Part shown: one piece after another, positions 28,197-37,048 of the stretch
Layout: each line of letters begins with the position of its first letter
Numbering within the stretch: the first letter of the stretch is position 1
Assembly (NCBI GenBank): GCA_013388855.1
Contig: JACAEM010000008.1
Location: 1 to 64,000, forward strand
Length of the DNA stretch: 64,000 nt
From: Chloroflexota bacterium
Lineage (GTDB): Bacteria > Chloroflexota > Anaerolineae > Anaerolineales > Villigracilaceae
Direction of reading: 5' to 3'
Position numbers and translations under genes: made by a program
The notes under the pieces: model-generated
What the model saw: only the letters and a program-made list of their open reading frames with translations
The model's database searches: none
What the model was told of the DNA's origin: nothing

Positions 28197-28334
28197 TCCA
28201 CGGGCCGGGAATCGGGCAACTGGTAAATTGGACAAGGCGGGAAATTCGCCGGACCGGCAGACTATGAGCCGGTTGAATTAGCCTACTCATCCCCAATTTA
28301 CCTTTGCCCAATATACTCAATAACACATTCAGTT

Positions 28335-29204
28335 ATGGCGAATTTCCTCAACAACATCCTCTTCATTTTTGAACGCCTGAACTGGCTGAGTGTCCTCGAT
28401 ATTCTGCTGGTGACGTTCATCTTCTTTTTGTTGATGTATTCGCTTCGGGACACGCAGGCAATGGTTCTTCTGCGCGGCGTGATCTTTCTGGTTGTCGCGT
28501 TGGTCCTGCTCACCACCCTCGTGGAACTGCCCGCCTTCTCCTGGCTAATCCAAAGCACGTTGCCAGCGCTGTTGCTCGCTATCCCTGTCATCTTTGCCCC
28601 TGAGATCCGCCGCGCCCTCGAACGGCTGGGACGCGCCGGCACCTTCGTCCCCGCAACGAACAAGACCCCCTATGAAGAGACCCAAAAGGTCATCCATGCC
28701 GTGGTCGAGGCGGCGGCGCGGCTTTCAGCGCGGCAGCATGGCGCGTTGATCGTCCTGCAAAGGATGGATTCCCTCGATCAATATATCGAAACCGGCGTCC
28801 AGATGCGCGCGCAAGTCACCCCCGAGCTGCTTTTGCAGATCTTCTTTCCCGACACACCCCTCCACGATGGCGCGGTCATCATCGCGGATGGACGCGTCGT
28901 TGCCGCGGCCTGTGTCATGCCGCTCTCGGCAAGCGGAGTCCTCAACAAGACCCCCGAACGTCAAATGGGACTCCGCCATCGCGCCGCCCTCGGCATTTCG
29001 GAGGTCAGCGACGCGGTTTCCGTTGTCGTCTCCGAACAGAGCGGATCCATTTCCATCTCGCACGCGGGACGCATGATTCGGCGCATCGAACCGGAACGGC
29101 TCGAAAACATCCTCGCCGCCTTCTTCCGTCCCGACGTCACCACACCGCAGCGTATCTGGCTCCAACGATATTTTCCGTATTTGTTCAAGAAGAAAGATGA
29201 GTAG
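28335..29204 (+). CDS. cdaA: Diadenylate cyclase CdaA
   Basis: 289 residues. Makes c-di-AMP from two ATP. Three N-terminal membrane helices (about 15-90) are followed by the DAC domain with DGA in PLHDGAVIIADG (about 177) and RHR in GLRHRAALG (about 214), both needed for catalysis. The usual partner, a YbbR-repeat protein, follows after 29 nt. TATACT lies at 28312-28317, giving a leader of about 10-15 nt. Length and layout are typical. Confidence 0.95.
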   Translation: MANFLNNILFIFERLNWLSVLDILLVTFIFFLLMYSLRDTQAMVLLRGVIFLVVALVLLTTLVELPAFSWLIQSTLPALLLAIPVIFAPEIRRALERLGRAGTFVPATNKTPYEETQKVIHAVVEAAARLSARQHGALIVLQRMDSLDQYIETGVQMRAQVTPELLLQIFFPDTPLHDGAVIIADGRVVAAACVMPLSASGVLNKTPERQMGLRHRAALGISEVSDAVSVVVSEQSGSISISHAGRMIRRIEPERLENILAAFFRPDVTTPQRIWLQRYFPYLFKKKDE

Positions 29205-29233
29205 GGCTCCCTCTCCCCTGCCTGCAACACATC

Positions 29234-30481
29234 ATGCGTAATTTTGCCATCAACCTTCGCACCCTTTTACTGGCGTTTGTCCTCGCCGTCGCGGTCTGGA
29301 TTTCGGCTGTCACTGCGGCTGACCCCGATGAAGTGCGTGCGCCGCTCACCGTCCCGATCGAACGCATCGGACAGGACCCCTCCCTCGTGCTGACGAACGA
29401 AATACCATCCGTGATCGAGGTGACCCTGCGCGCGCCGCAGTCTGTGTGGGAACAATTGACCGCGCAGGAAAATTCAGTCCGCGCCATCTTGGATTTATCG
29501 GGACTCGGCCCCGGACAACACTCGGTGGAAATCCAGATTCAAGTTTCGATCCGACCGACTCAGATCGTTCTCGCCAACCCGACAACTGTCACCGTTGACC
29601 TGGAACCTCTCGCCACCGAGACCCTCCCTCTCAGCCTTTCGCTCAGCGGGCAGCCCGCCACCGGCTACCGGGCAGGCGACCCGACCCTCGACCCTGCGGA
29701 AGTTGTCATTTCGGGACCCGAGTCGATTGTCAGGCGGGCCGCGAAGGCGCGCGTTACAGTCAACTTGAGCGGGATCCGTGAAAGCGTGGAACAGGCTGTC
29801 GCCGTCGAAATCCTGGATGACAAGAACGCGCCGTTGGACGGGGTTACGGTCAATCCGCAGACCGCGCAGGTCAGTATCCCCGTCAGCCAGCAGGGCGGCT
29901 TCCGCGATGTGGCGGTCAAAGTCGTAGTGCAGGGACAGGTCGCTCCCGGCTACCGGCTCGAGAATATCTCGGTCTATCCACCCGTGGTCACGCTCTATGC
30001 CGCCGACCCGCAGCTGACAAAAGACCTGCCCGGCGTGATCGAGACACAGGCGCTTGACTTGCAGGATGCCAAAGAGGACATTTCCACGCGCCTGTCATTG
30101 ATCCTGCCGGAAAACGTCACCATCGTCGGCGCTTCGCAAACGGTGCAGGTACAGGTGGGCATCTCTCCCATCCAGACCAGCCTGACCCTTTCGAACCAGC
30201 CCATCACGGTGGTCGGTCTGCCGGAAGAGTTCATCGCGCAAGTCTCCCCGCAGACCGTAGATGTTATCCTCTCCGGTCCCCTGCCGGTGCTAGATGCCCT
30301 CACCCCGCAGGACATCACCATCACCATCGACGTAACCGGGCTTGACCTCGGTGCGCACCAGTTGACGCCCAAGGTGAACATTTCGGTGGATAATGTGTTG
30401 GTAGAATCGATCTTGCCCGGCACCGTGGAGGTGATATTATCCTCCCCCATCACGACCCCCACGGCTGCGTCCGCGCCGTGA
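29234..30481 (+). CDS. YbbR-domain protein (CdaR-type regulator of CdaA)
   Basis: 415 residues. The N-terminal anchor (LLLAFVLAVAVWISAV) is followed by about four YbbR repeats with the recurring VTVDLEPLATETLPLSLSL and GQVAPGYRLENISVYPPVV pattern. In Firmicutes this protein binds and tunes CdaA at the membrane. It lies 29 nt downstream of cdaA, so one operon is likely. A short Thr/Pro-rich tail closes the protein. Confidence 0.9.
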   Translation: MRNFAINLRTLLLAFVLAVAVWISAVTAADPDEVRAPLTVPIERIGQDPSLVLTNEIPSVIEVTLRAPQSVWEQLTAQENSVRAILDLSGLGPGQHSVEIQIQVSIRPTQIVLANPTTVTVDLEPLATETLPLSLSLSGQPATGYRAGDPTLDPAEVVISGPESIVRRAAKARVTVNLSGIRESVEQAVAVEILDDKNAPLDGVTVNPQTAQVSIPVSQQGGFRDVAVKVVVQGQVAPGYRLENISVYPPVVTLYAADPQLTKDLPGVIETQALDLQDAKEDISTRLSLILPENVTIVGASQTVQVQVGISPIQTSLTLSNQPITVVGLPEEFIAQVSPQTVDVILSGPLPVLDALTPQDITITIDVTGLDLGAHQLTPKVNISVDNVLVESILPGTVEVILSSPITTPTAASAP

Positions 30482-30576
30482 TCGATTGCGCTGCGACGCC
30501 TTTACTTGCATTTAACCGGCCGCCCTGCGGGCTCGACATCGCGCGATAAAATCAGACCGTCAATCGGAAATCATCC

Positions 30577-31947
30577 ATGAGCAAACCCATTGTTGCACTC
30601 GTTGGCAGACCCAACGTAGGAAAAAGTACCCTATTCAATCGTCTGGTCGGCGAGCGTCTTGCCATTGTGGACGACACGCCCGGCACCACACGCGACCGTC
30701 TGTTCGGGGAAGCCGAATGGAACGGGCGTGCCTTTCACGTAGTGGATACCGGCGGCATCGATCCGACCCACGGCGGCAGGACGCCGCTTTCGGTCGGTTC
30801 TGCGGATTTCATCGACGATATCCGCAAGCAGGCAAAGGTCGCCATTGACGAGGCGGATGCCGTGCTCTTCGTCAACGACGGGGAGGCGGGAGTCACCGCG
30901 CCCGATCTGGAAGTCGCTGCGATCCTGCGCCGTTCGCAAAAGAAGCTACCGGACGGTTCTCTCTTTCCCCCGATCTTTGTCGTGGTCAACAAATGTGAGT
31001 CCCAGGAACGGCGCGACAATGCGACCCAGTTTTACGAGTTGGGCCTGGGCGACCCGATCCCGGTCTCCGCAGTGCATGGCACAGGGACGGGTGATCTGCT
31101 CGATATATTGGTAGCCGCCTTCCCTGAGGAGGAAGCGCAGGAAGAAGATGAGAATATCAAGATCGCGCTGGTCGGCAAGCCGAACGCAGGCAAATCCAGC
31201 CTGTTGAATCGCTTGGTCGGTGAGGAACGCGCCATTGTCAGCCCCATCCCCGGCACCACGCGCGATGCCACCGATACTCAGATCGAGGTGAATGGGTTGA
31301 AGGTCACGTTGATCGATACGGCGGGCATCCGCAAGCGCGGCAAGATCGAGCACGGCGGCGTGGAGCAATTCAGCGTCCTGCGGTCGTTCAAAGCCATCGA
31401 GCGCGCCGATGTGGCGCTGCTGTTAATCGATGCCACCACCGGTATCACCGCGCAGGACGCGCACATTGCCGGGTTCATTTTGGAACAGTGGAAATCGTGC
31501 GTGGTGGTTGTAAATAAATGGGACGCGGTCGAAAAGGATGCCTTTACGATGGAGGAGTTCACGCGCAAGATCCGATCAGACCTGAACTTCATGGACTATG
31601 TGCCGTTGTTGTTCATCTCGGCAAAGACCGGTCAGCGCGTGGATCAGGTGCTGCCGATGGCGCTGCGCGTGCAGGAGGAGCGCCTCGCCCGCCTGACGAC
31701 GTCCAAAATCAACGAAGTCATCCACAAAGCGCAGGATATGCACGCGCATCCCTCGCATGGCGGACGGCAGTTGAAGATGTTCTACGGCACACAGGTGCGC
31801 TCCGATCCGCCAACGTTCATGATCTACGTTAACGACCCGAAGTTGATGCATTTCTCGTATCTGCGTTATCTCGAAAACCAGATCCGCGCCGAGTATGGTT
31901 TTTTGGGGACGCCGATACGCATCGTGACGAAGGGGAGGAGAGAGTAA
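30577..31947 (+). CDS. der: Ribosome-assembly GTPase Der (EngA)
   Basis: 456 residues with the two tandem GTPase domains that define Der. G1 motifs are GRPNVGKST (about 9-17) and GKPNAGKSS (about 202-210), each followed by PGTTRD. NKCE and NKWD are the G4 motifs. The KH-like C-terminal domain ends the protein. Acts in 50S subunit assembly. TAAAAT lies 24 nt before the ATG. Transcription probably ends at the 32061 hairpin. Confidence 0.96.
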   Translation: MSKPIVALVGRPNVGKSTLFNRLVGERLAIVDDTPGTTRDRLFGEAEWNGRAFHVVDTGGIDPTHGGRTPLSVGSADFIDDIRKQAKVAIDEADAVLFVNDGEAGVTAPDLEVAAILRRSQKKLPDGSLFPPIFVVVNKCESQERRDNATQFYELGLGDPIPVSAVHGTGTGDLLDILVAAFPEEEAQEEDENIKIALVGKPNAGKSSLLNRLVGEERAIVSPIPGTTRDATDTQIEVNGLKVTLIDTAGIRKRGKIEHGGVEQFSVLRSFKAIERADVALLLIDATTGITAQDAHIAGFILEQWKSCVVVVNKWDAVEKDAFTMEEFTRKIRSDLNFMDYVPLLFISAKTGQRVDQVLPMALRVQEERLARLTTSKINEVIHKAQDMHAHPSHGGRQLKMFYGTQVRSDPPTFMIYVNDPKLMHFSYLRYLENQIRAEYGFLGTPIRIVTKGRRE

Positions 31948-31963
31948 TGCGGCGTGTTGTTGC

Positions 31964-32035
31964 GAGGGCAAAACCCGAAACAATCCCCATAAAGAGGAGA
32001 TTGCCATATCGAGAGAAACGCCATCATAGCAACGA
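31964..32035. repeat. ATTGCGAGG/GAAGCAATC palindromic repeat, degraded copy
   Basis: GTTGCGAGGGC ... GAAACAATCCCC ... GAGGAGATTGCC recalls the better copies at 36184-36242 and 40008-40091. It fills most of the der-deacetylase gap. Confidence 0.5.
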
Positions 32036-32060
32036 TACAGCGTATTTGCATTCATTTTCG

Positions 32061-32087
32061 AGCCGTCAGCTTTTACTGGCGGCTTTA
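32061..32087 (+). terminator. Probable der terminator
   Basis: 9-bp stem (32061-32069 with 32076-32084, one G-T pair), 6-nt loop, short T tail. A TATAAT at 32086-32091 directly after it could serve the next gene. Confidence 0.6.
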
Positions 32088-32158
32088 TAATTTGATGGAA
32101 CAACCCACTACAGACTCCCATTTAATGGGTATCCAAGTCATTTACGGGAGGAAACTCC

Positions 32159-33052
32159 ATGTGCCGTACCGCCTTCCTTATACTTATCGCATTGTTATTC
32201 AGCGCCTGCACCCCCATCGCGCAGGTGGCGCCCATCTCTGACATGGGAGCGGGGACCGACACCCCTACACCCACCGCGCTCTGGACAGTCATGCCCCAGT
32301 CGACGGTCACGGCTGTCCTTTCGCGGACGCCAGCGCCCACGCGGACAAAAATCCCCACCATCGCCCCCACGCTCGACCCGATTCGCAACACACCGCCAAC
32401 GCTCATGCTCCACCGCCCGAACTTGAAATTCGATTCGCTGGCATTCCTCAAGGACTTCATCGCCCTGCTCAAATTGAACAACATGCAAGTCGTAACATAT
32501 CGTTATATTTACGAACATCCCGACATCACCGCCATCGAAAAAGGGAAACTCTTTATCATCACCATCGACGATATCTTTCTGGCATACCCGATTGACAAAC
32601 GGGTATTGGAGATGATCCAGGCGCTGCGTGATGCGGGATTTCCTGCCGTGCTGGGTGTCGTCACCGAGACGGCGTATGTCGACCCGAGGAACGCCGCCCT
32701 CTTGAGAGAACTTTCCGATTCCGGTTGGGAAATTGCCACACACACCGACAATCACGTCAACCTCGGCAGGGCGGAAGAGGCGTCCTCCAAACTTGTTCGC
32801 AACGAAGTCACCATCAGCCTGGACAAGATCGAAAAGGTGACGGGCGTCCGCCCCATCACACTGGTTTTGCCGGAGGGCAATATGGTCAACAATGTCAATG
32901 CCATCCAGCAGATGGGCATTTACTGGATTGTCGGCATCAGCGACGGTAACACATACGATGTACGCGACCCCATCGTTTACGTGGGACGTGAAGGTCCCTA
33001 TACAAATGCCGGGCGGACGTTCAAGCTCATGCAGGATAGGTTTGGGTTTTAG
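32159..33052 (+). CDS. Polysaccharide deacetylase (NodB-like) lipoprotein
   Basis: 297 residues. Signal peptide with lipobox FSAC (about 14-17), Thr/Pro linker to about 80, then a NodB-like fold. Metal motif 1 reads IITIDDIF and motif 2 THTDNHVNL (HxxxH-type). The aromatic third motif is less clear, so activity on peptidoglycan or another N-acetyl polymer is inferred only. GGGAGGA lies 7 nt before the ATG, and TATAAT at 32086-32091 predicts a leader of about 60 nt. Confidence 0.82.
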   Translation: MCRTAFLILIALLFSACTPIAQVAPISDMGAGTDTPTPTALWTVMPQSTVTAVLSRTPAPTRTKIPTIAPTLDPIRNTPPTLMLHRPNLKFDSLAFLKDFIALLKLNNMQVVTYRYIYEHPDITAIEKGKLFIITIDDIFLAYPIDKRVLEMIQALRDAGFPAVLGVVTETAYVDPRNAALLRELSDSGWEIATHTDNHVNLGRAEEASSKLVRNEVTISLDKIEKVTGVRPITLVLPEGNMVNNVNAIQQMGIYWIVGISDGNTYDVRDPIVYVGREGPYTNAGRTFKLMQDRFGF

Positions 33053-33141
33053 CCACTCCCCTGACACAAAACGCCCCGAAGGTTTTCATACGGTGATTTC
33101 TGTCCGTTTTGATAGCCCCCACAGGGCGGCAGGGGCTGGCT

Positions 33142-33168
33142 TATAATCGGTTCAATTCGCCGCGGAGG
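33142..33168 (+). promoter_or_regulatory. -10 box and ribosome site of the GMC oxidoreductase gene
   Basis: TATAAT at 33142-33147 and GGAGGG at 33163-33168, 9 nt before ATG 33178. These fix the start and reject the longer frame from 33109. Confidence 0.6.
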
Positions 33169-33177
33169 GCAGCGTCC

Positions 33178-34812
33178 ATGCAGATCTACGATTTCGTCAT
33201 CATCGGCTCCGGCTTTGGGGGAAGCGTCCCAGCTATGCGATTGACCGAAAAAGGCTACTCCGTCCTCGTCCTCGAAAAGGGCAAGCGCTTCGACGACAAG
33301 GATTTCGCCAAAACCAACTGGCAGTTCTGGAAGTATCTCTGGATGCCCGCCCTGCGCGCGCACGGCATTCTGCAAATCAGCCTGCTCAAAGGCGTGATGG
33401 TCCTGCACGGAGCGGGCGTGGGCGGCGGCAGTTTGGGCTACGCCAACGTGCTGGAAGTTCCGTCCGAGGAAACCTTCGCCACACCCGCCTGGAATCACCC
33501 GCTGAAATGGGGCGAGGCGCTCCGCCCGCATTACGAGACCGCCAAACGGATGCTGGGCGTGTCGCGCAACCCCAAACTCTGGAAAGCGGATGACATCCTG
33601 CGGCAAATGGCGGAGGAACGCGGCATGGGACACACCTTCCGCGCCACCGATGTCGGCGCTTTCTTCGGGGAGGCGGGCATCACCGTCCCCGACCCTTACT
33701 TTGGCGGCGAGGGACCCGCCCGCGCCGGCTGTCGTCACTGCGGCGGGTGCATGGTGGGATGCCGCTACAACGCCAAGAACACCCTCCCCAAAAACTACCT
33801 GTACTTTGCAGAGAAGAGCGGCGTAAAAGTGATTGCAGAAGCGGAAGTGACTGACGTGAGCCCCCTCCCGTCCTCTCCCAAATCTATTGGATTTGGGGGA
33901 GGTGGCCACGAAGCGGACGGAGGGGGGCGTTACGCCGTCACCTACTGTACCTCCACCCGCCTGCTCAAGAAGACCCACACGGTCCATGCCCGCAACGTCA
34001 TCTTCTCCGCCGGCGTGATGGGGACGATGAAACTTCTGCTCACCCTGCGCGATGTGAAGAAGTCCCTGCCCAAACTTTCGGGGAGACTCGGCACAATGGT
34101 CAGGACTAATTCAGAAGGTCTGTTGGGAAGCGTGGCGCGAAAATCCAACATCAATTATTCGGAAGGCGTCGCCATTTCGTCCATCTACAATCACGACGCG
34201 CAGACGCGCATCGAGCCGGTGCGCTATCCTGCTGGTTCGTCGCTGATGCGCTTTCTCGCCGCGCCGCTCATTACCAAAGATGTGAGTGTGCCGGTGCGCA
34301 TCCTGCGCTTTGCCGGCTGGGCGCTTACGCATCCGCTGGATTTTGCCAAGGCGCTCATCCTGCCCGGCTGGGCGCATAACGTGACCATTCTGCTCGTCAT
34401 GCAGCACGCCGACAACCGCATGCGCTTCCGCATCGGGCGCAGCCTGTTCACGCTTTTCCACAGGGGACTGGTGGCGGAGGAGGAACCCGGCTATACCATC
34501 AACGCCCAGGTGGAAGGTTCGCACGAGATTACGCGCGAATTTGCCCGCCGTACGAATGGAATCCCGCTCGGTTCGCTCGGCGAAAACCTGTTGGGCATGC
34601 CGACCACGGCTCACATCCTTGGCGGCGCGCCGATTGGAAAAAATGCTGAAGAAGGTGTGGTGGACGAAAACTTCGAGATTCACAATTACCCCGGTCTGTT
34701 CATCATTGACGGTTCCATCGTCCCTGCCAACCCCGGCGTCAACCCCTCGCTGACCATCACCGCCCTGGCAGAATACGCGATGAGCAAAGTGCCAGGGAAA
34801 AGTAATCCGTGA
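33178..34812 (+). CDS. GMC-family oxidoreductase (cholesterol-oxidase-like)
   Basis: 544 residues. FAD-binding N-terminus VIIGSGFGGSVPAMRL, then GAGVGGGSLGYANV, and a C-terminal FIIDGSIVPANPGVNPSLT. These match the cholesterol-oxidase/choline-dehydrogenase superfamily. A cysteine cluster AGCRHCGGCMVGCRYNAKNT (about 180-199) resembles those in GMC enzymes of the Chloroflexi and Actinobacteria that may carry an Fe-S cluster. Residues about 228-251 are a repeat-derived insertion (see 33860-33928). It lies 55 nt before kynureninase, but no shared pathway is evident. Substrate unknown, perhaps a sterol or other alcohol. Confidence 0.85.
   Translation: MQIYDFVIIGSGFGGSVPAMRLTEKGYSVLVLEKGKRFDDKDFAKTNWQFWKYLWMPALRAHGILQISLLKGVMVLHGAGVGGGSLGYANVLEVPSEETFATPAWNHPLKWGEALRPHYETAKRMLGVSRNPKLWKADDILRQMAEERGMGHTFRATDVGAFFGEAGITVPDPYFGGEGPARAGCRHCGGCMVGCRYNAKNTLPKNYLYFAEKSGVKVIAEAEVTDVSPLPSSPKSIGFGGGGHEADGGGRYAVTYCTSTRLLKKTHTVHARNVIFSAGVMGTMKLLLTLRDVKKSLPKLSGRLGTMVRTNSEGLLGSVARKSNINYSEGVAISSIYNHDAQTRIEPVRYPAGSSLMRFLAAPLITKDVSVPVRILRFAGWALTHPLDFAKALILPGWAHNVTILLVMQHADNRMRFRIGRSLFTLFHRGLVAEEEPGYTINAQVEGSHEITREFARRTNGIPLGSLGENLLGMPTTAHILGGAPIGKNAEEGVVDENFEIHNYPGLFIIDGSIVPANPGVNPSLTITALAEYAMSKVPGKSNP
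33860..33928. repeat. Nested palindromic repeat inside the GMC oxidoreductase gene
   Basis: Outer arms GCCCCCTCCCGTCC / GGACGGAGGGGGGC enclose an inner hairpin CTCCCAAATC / GATTTGGGGGAG. It is 69 nt, a multiple of three, and encodes a low-complexity Ser-Pro/Gly stretch without breaking the frame. Confidence 0.7.
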
Positions 34813-34867
34813 TCAGTTTTTACTCATTCGATATCCTTTTCATCTCCGTTCATCTGTGGTGAATTAA

Positions 34868-36181
34868 ATGCCAACCTTCTCCCCCTCCCTCGACTTTGCC
34901 CGTCGCCTCGATTCCCTCGACCCTCTCGCCTCCTGCCGCGACCAGTTCCTCATCACCGACCCCAGCCTCATCTACCTCGATGGCAACTCCCTCGGGCGCA
35001 TGACCAAAGCCGCCGCCGAACGCGCCAAACAAGTGATGGAAGAATGGGGACACGACCTCATCCGCGGCTGGAACAAAGACTGGTGGGATGCCCCCCGCCG
35101 TGTTGGCGACAAGATCGGAAAACTCATCGGCGCCGCGCCGGGACAAGTCATCGTCACCGACACCGTCTCTATCAACCTCTTCAAACTTGCCACAGCCGCG
35201 CTCACCCTCCAGCCGCACCGCAAACGTATCATCACCGACACCCTCAACTTTCCATCTGACCTTTATATTCTTCAAGGCATTGTACATTTATTGAGCAATG
35301 CATCCCCTTCTCCTCGCGGGAGAGGGGATGGGGGTGAGGGTAAATACGAACTCATCCGCATCCCTTCCCGCGACAACGACATCACCCCCGACCTCGCCGC
35401 CCTCGAAGCCGCCATCAACGAAGATACCGCCCTCGTCACCCTCTCGCACGTCACCTTCAAAAGCGGCTACCTCTACGACATGCGCCGCATCACCGACCTC
35501 GCCCACGCCAAGGGCGCTCTCGTCCTCTGGGACCTCAGCCACTCCGCCGGCGCCGTCCCCATCGCGCTCGATGACTGCAACGCCGACCTCGCCGTCGGCT
35601 GCACCTACAAATACCTCAACGGCGGTCCCGGCGCCCCCGCCTTCCTCTACGTCAACAAAAAACTGCAAGAAAAACTCACCTCGCCCATCTGGGGCTGGTG
35701 GGGGCAAAAGAACCCCTTCGACTTCGACCTCGACTACACTCCCGCCCCCGGCGTGGAGCGCTTCCTCGCCGGCACACAACCGATGATTTCGTTGCTCACG
35801 ATGGAAACCGCCCTCGAACCGACCCTGCAAGCGGGACTGGACGCCATCCGTGCCAAATCCGTTTTGATGACGGACTACGCTTCATACCTGACCGATACCT
35901 GGCTCGCCCCCTTCGGCTTTTCCCTCGGCTCCCCGCGGGATTCTGCCAACCGCGGCTCCCACATCTACATCCGTCATCCCGAAGGCTACCGCATCGCCCG
36001 CGCCCTCATCGAAGAGATGAACGTCATCCCCGACTTCCGCGCCCCCCACAACCTCCGCCTTGGCTTTGCGCCGCTCTACACCTCCTTCGCCGAAATCTGG
36101 GAAGGCTTTGATAGAATCAGACGCGTAGTCGAAGAAAGACGCCACGAGAAATATCCCAAGCAAAAGTTAACCGTAACCTAG
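34868..36181 (+). CDS. kynU: Kynureninase
   Basis: 437 residues. PLP enzyme splitting kynurenine to anthranilate and alanine. Recognisable features: LDGNSLGRM, WNKDWWDAPRRVGDKIG, VTDTVSINLFK, DLSHSAGAVP, and PLP-lysine about 248 in TYKYLNGGPGAPAF; the C-terminus has HIYIRHPEGYRIARALI. Normal length is about 410-420. The excess includes a repeat-derived SPSPRGRGDGGEG insertion at about 146-158. No other kynurenine-pathway gene is in the window. The region upstream carries the words TTCATCTGTGGTGAATT, seen in other repeats here. Confidence 0.92.
   Translation: MPTFSPSLDFARRLDSLDPLASCRDQFLITDPSLIYLDGNSLGRMTKAAAERAKQVMEEWGHDLIRGWNKDWWDAPRRVGDKIGKLIGAAPGQVIVTDTVSINLFKLATAALTLQPHRKRIITDTLNFPSDLYILQGIVHLLSNASPSPRGRGDGGEGKYELIRIPSRDNDITPDLAALEAAINEDTALVTLSHVTFKSGYLYDMRRITDLAHAKGALVLWDLSHSAGAVPIALDDCNADLAVGCTYKYLNGGPGAPAFLYVNKKLQEKLTSPIWGWWGQKNPFDFDLDYTPAPGVERFLAGTQPMISLLTMETALEPTLQAGLDAIRAKSVLMTDYASYLTDTWLAPFGFSLGSPRDSANRGSHIYIRHPEGYRIARALIEEMNVIPDFRAPHNLRLGFAPLYTSFAEIWEGFDRIRRVVEERRHEKYPKQKLTVT
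35301..35343. repeat. Palindromic GAGAGGGGATGGGGGT repeat inside kynU
   Basis: CATCCCCTTCTCC / GGGAGAGGGGATG arms, then GGGGTGAGGGT. In frame; encodes SPSPRGRGDGGEG. Related to the copy inside rnpB. Confidence 0.75.
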
Positions 36182-36183
36182 GA

Positions 36184-36242
36184 TGTCATTGTGAGGAGGT
36201 GGCGGCGAAACAATTTCCCGCACAGGAAGAAGATTGCTTCGC
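36184..36242. repeat. ATTGCGAGGAG/GAAGCAATC palindromic repeat, copy 2
   Basis: TGTCATTGTGAGGAGG near the start and AGATTGCTTCGC at the end. Diverged version of the element at 40008-40091. Confidence 0.6.
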
Positions 36243-36279
36243 AAAAAAACACCCGCAACGACATCTGAAAGGAATCGCT

Positions 36280-36921
36280 ATGGATGCCAAACCCGATACC
36301 ATTAAAGTTTCAGCCTCCCACAAGGAAGAGATCCCTGCCAACCGTGCGGAACTGTTCGTGACCGTCAAAGGTTCATCGCTGGTAAGCGGTGATCAGGCAT
36401 TGAAAAAAGCCAGAGAGGTGAGCCAGCTTGTCGAAGCGTTAATCAGCTTTGGGCTGAGTCCCGAGGCGATTCAGTTACAAGGGGTCCACATCGAAGCGTC
36501 CTCCGGCGCATTGCTCAAGTCCTCCAGTGCCACCTATCGTCTAAAGGTCGAATGCGAAAAACTGGACCAACTTGCCGAATTGCTCGACATCATCTCCTCG
36601 CAAAAGAACGCGACATTGGAGCGCATCGCCTGGAGATACAACGAAGAGGAAGTGCGTGAACGCGGGTTATTGATAGCCCTGGAGAAGGCAAAAGGCAAGG
36701 CGGATAAAGTGGCCAGGTCATTGGGGGTAAAGATTCTCGGCGTGTACGATCTGATCGAAAGCCAGTTCGATGACGAGGCGCCCTTCCCTCAATTCGCCGC
36801 ACAGGCGACACCCAAGCGGGCAATGGGTATCACATCCGAGCCCAGTCTGGGTATGGATATTCAGCACATCAAGACCGTGACAGTCAATGTGGAAATTTGG
36901 TATCGAGTGTCCGGGTTCTAA
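36280..36921 (+). CDS. SIMPL-domain (DUF541) protein
   Basis: 213 residues, no clear signal peptide. The pattern IKVSASHKEEIPANRAELFVTVKG, a central VSQLVEALISFGLSPEAIQLQGV and a late TVNVEIWYRV match SIMPL/DUF541. The family is mostly of unknown role, with some members linked to oxidative-stress or signalling proteins. Start at 36280, with AAAGGA upstream; the frame extending to 36199 runs through a repeat. Ends just before a strong terminator. Confidence 0.78.
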   Translation: MDAKPDTIKVSASHKEEIPANRAELFVTVKGSSLVSGDQALKKAREVSQLVEALISFGLSPEAIQLQGVHIEASSGALLKSSSATYRLKVECEKLDQLAELLDIISSQKNATLERIAWRYNEEEVRERGLLIALEKAKGKADKVARSLGVKILGVYDLIESQFDDEAPFPQFAAQATPKRAMGITSEPSLGMDIQHIKTVTVNVEIWYRVSGF

Positions 36922-36948
36922 TTGCCCGAACCCTTGCCTGCAAACATC

Positions 36949-36984
36949 AAAATCGCTCCTCCTGCAAAGAGGAGCGATTTTTTT
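36949..36984 (+). terminator. Intrinsic terminator after the SIMPL gene
   Basis: 13-bp perfect stem (36949-36961 with 36969-36981), 7-nt loop, T run. The arms are also A/T-flanked on the other strand, so it may serve the convergent gene. Confidence 0.88.
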
Positions 36985-37048
36985 CATCCGCCGGTACAAA
37001 TGGGAGAGGAAAGATGAGACGCCAGCGTATCTCATCATTTTCATGGGG

